Shown here: positions 47,776 through 48,000 of the stretch, piece after piece
Layout of the letters: every line of letters starts with the position of its first letter
How positions within the stretch are numbered: the stretch's first letter is position 1
Translations under genes and position numbers: made by a program
The notes under the pieces: generated by a model
Database searches by the model: none
What the model saw: only the letters and a program-made list of their open reading frames with translations
Told to the model about the DNA's origin: nothing
Virus record (IMG/VR): IMGVR_UViG_3300033182_000691
Location: 1 to 48,000 of that record
Reading direction: 5' to 3' (one strand)
Origin: a virus
Length of the DNA stretch: 48,000 bases

Positions 47776-48000
47776 TACTTATCTCCTTTAAGAGCCGCAA
47801 TTTCGGCTTCAAGTGATTCAATCTTACGAACAGCATCTTGCAGTGCTGCAACGATAACTGGGGTGATGCGTCCGTAGTCCATCGACATCATTTCATCGCC
47901 ACCGTCTTCACCGGATACAGCTTCCGGCACAACGTCCTGCATCTCTTGAGCAATAAAGCCATGAACGGCAGGAGCATCTGGGTCAGCTTTCCATGTGTGA
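47775..48000 (-). CDS. Tail fibre C-terminal part with S74 chaperone (runs off the window)
   Basis: 75 residues up to the stop. 'HTWKADPDAPAVHGFIAQEMQDVVPEAVSG' and 'MDYGRITPVIVAALQDAVRKIESLEAEIAALKGDK' are the end of an intramolecular chaperone auto-processing domain (Peptidase S74), including the conserved GFIAQE and the final coiled coil. This domain trimerises the fibre and then cuts itself off. The upstream part, including the catalytic Ser/Lys region, lies outside. I infer it is the missing end of the fibre that starts at 608. Confidence 0.8.
   Translation of the reverse strand, partial: HTWKADPDAPAVHGFIAQEMQDVVPEAVSGEDGGDEMMSMDYGRITPVIVAALQDAVRKIESLEAEIAALKGDK

Noticed and set aside
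1-48000. Integrated prophage with flanking host DNA
   Set aside because: Both edges are inside phage fibre sequence and no host gene is seen; attP is intact in the middle, not split into attL and attR.

Overview
The window is almost entirely one tailed-bacteriophage genome. It has no host genes, tRNA, rRNA or CRISPR array that I can see. The structural set is podovirus-like (short tail): PBSX/SPP1-type terminase, a 719-residue portal, scaffold, N4-gp56-type major capsid protein, gp4-like adaptor, tail-hub/stabilisation-like protein, internal virion proteins, a 3712-residue polyvalent virion protein and tail fibres with an S74 chaperone end. There is no tape measure, sheath or tube gene. A tyrosine integrase with a recognisable attP whose core copies the 3' end of a tRNA-Glu gene shows the phage is temperate. 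Families such as DUF6447, DUF7936 and the tail-fibre assembly chaperone, plus proteobacterial promoters and the tRNA-Glu core, suggest a (probably marine) gammaproteobacterial host; this is inference.

Layout. Positions 13777 to 1 run leftward: a Cro/YdaS-like regulator, primase-helicase, small and large terminase subunits, a Q-like antiterminator, portal, scaffold, capsid, adaptor, tail proteins and the start of a tail fibre. Positions 48000 to 28192 also run leftward: the end of a tail fibre, fibre assembly chaperone, small virion/membrane proteins, lysis genes, internal virion proteins, the giant polyvalent protein and a zinc-ribbon ORF, ending at a strong terminator at 28.05 kb. The fibre gene is cut at both window ends, so the simplest reading is a circular (circularly permuted) genome slightly longer than 48 kb, in which these two blocks form one continuous leftward late region. 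Positions 13.9 to 26.6 kb run rightward and hold the early genes: small ORFs, two antirestriction proteins (ArdA and an ArdB/KlcA-like one), then a replication module (DUF2800 nuclease, DUF2815 ssDNA-binding-like protein, family B DNA polymerase, VRR-NUC, winged-helix protein, SNF2 helicase), a MazG-like protein, several HTH proteins and an AlpA/excisionase-like gene. The integrase is convergent with them, and attP lies between it and the late terminator.

Regulation. A heptamer ACTTGTA (or TACAAGT) recurs at the main control points: the divergent promoters at 13.8 kb, upstream of a lone leftward gene at 18.2 kb, and the replication-module promoter at 18.75 kb. The 13.8 and 18.75 kb promoters are built the same way, with the -35 box in the second heptamer and the -10 box against the third. 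Single copies occur near 9.09 and 11.53 kb. I infer one repressor, perhaps the 67-residue YdaS-like protein, coordinating the early operons. No classical CI repressor with a peptidase domain is visible.

Most unusual points: the paired operator modules; the attP with flanking CTGTCCCTG arm sites; the polyvalent protein combining a SAP domain, two HExxH-like sites, a C5-methyltransferase-like domain, an ADP-ribosyltransferase-like domain and a ParB-like domain; a possible overprinted ORF inside its gene; and an XRE/coiled-coil protein with a possible restriction-endonuclease-like C-terminus.
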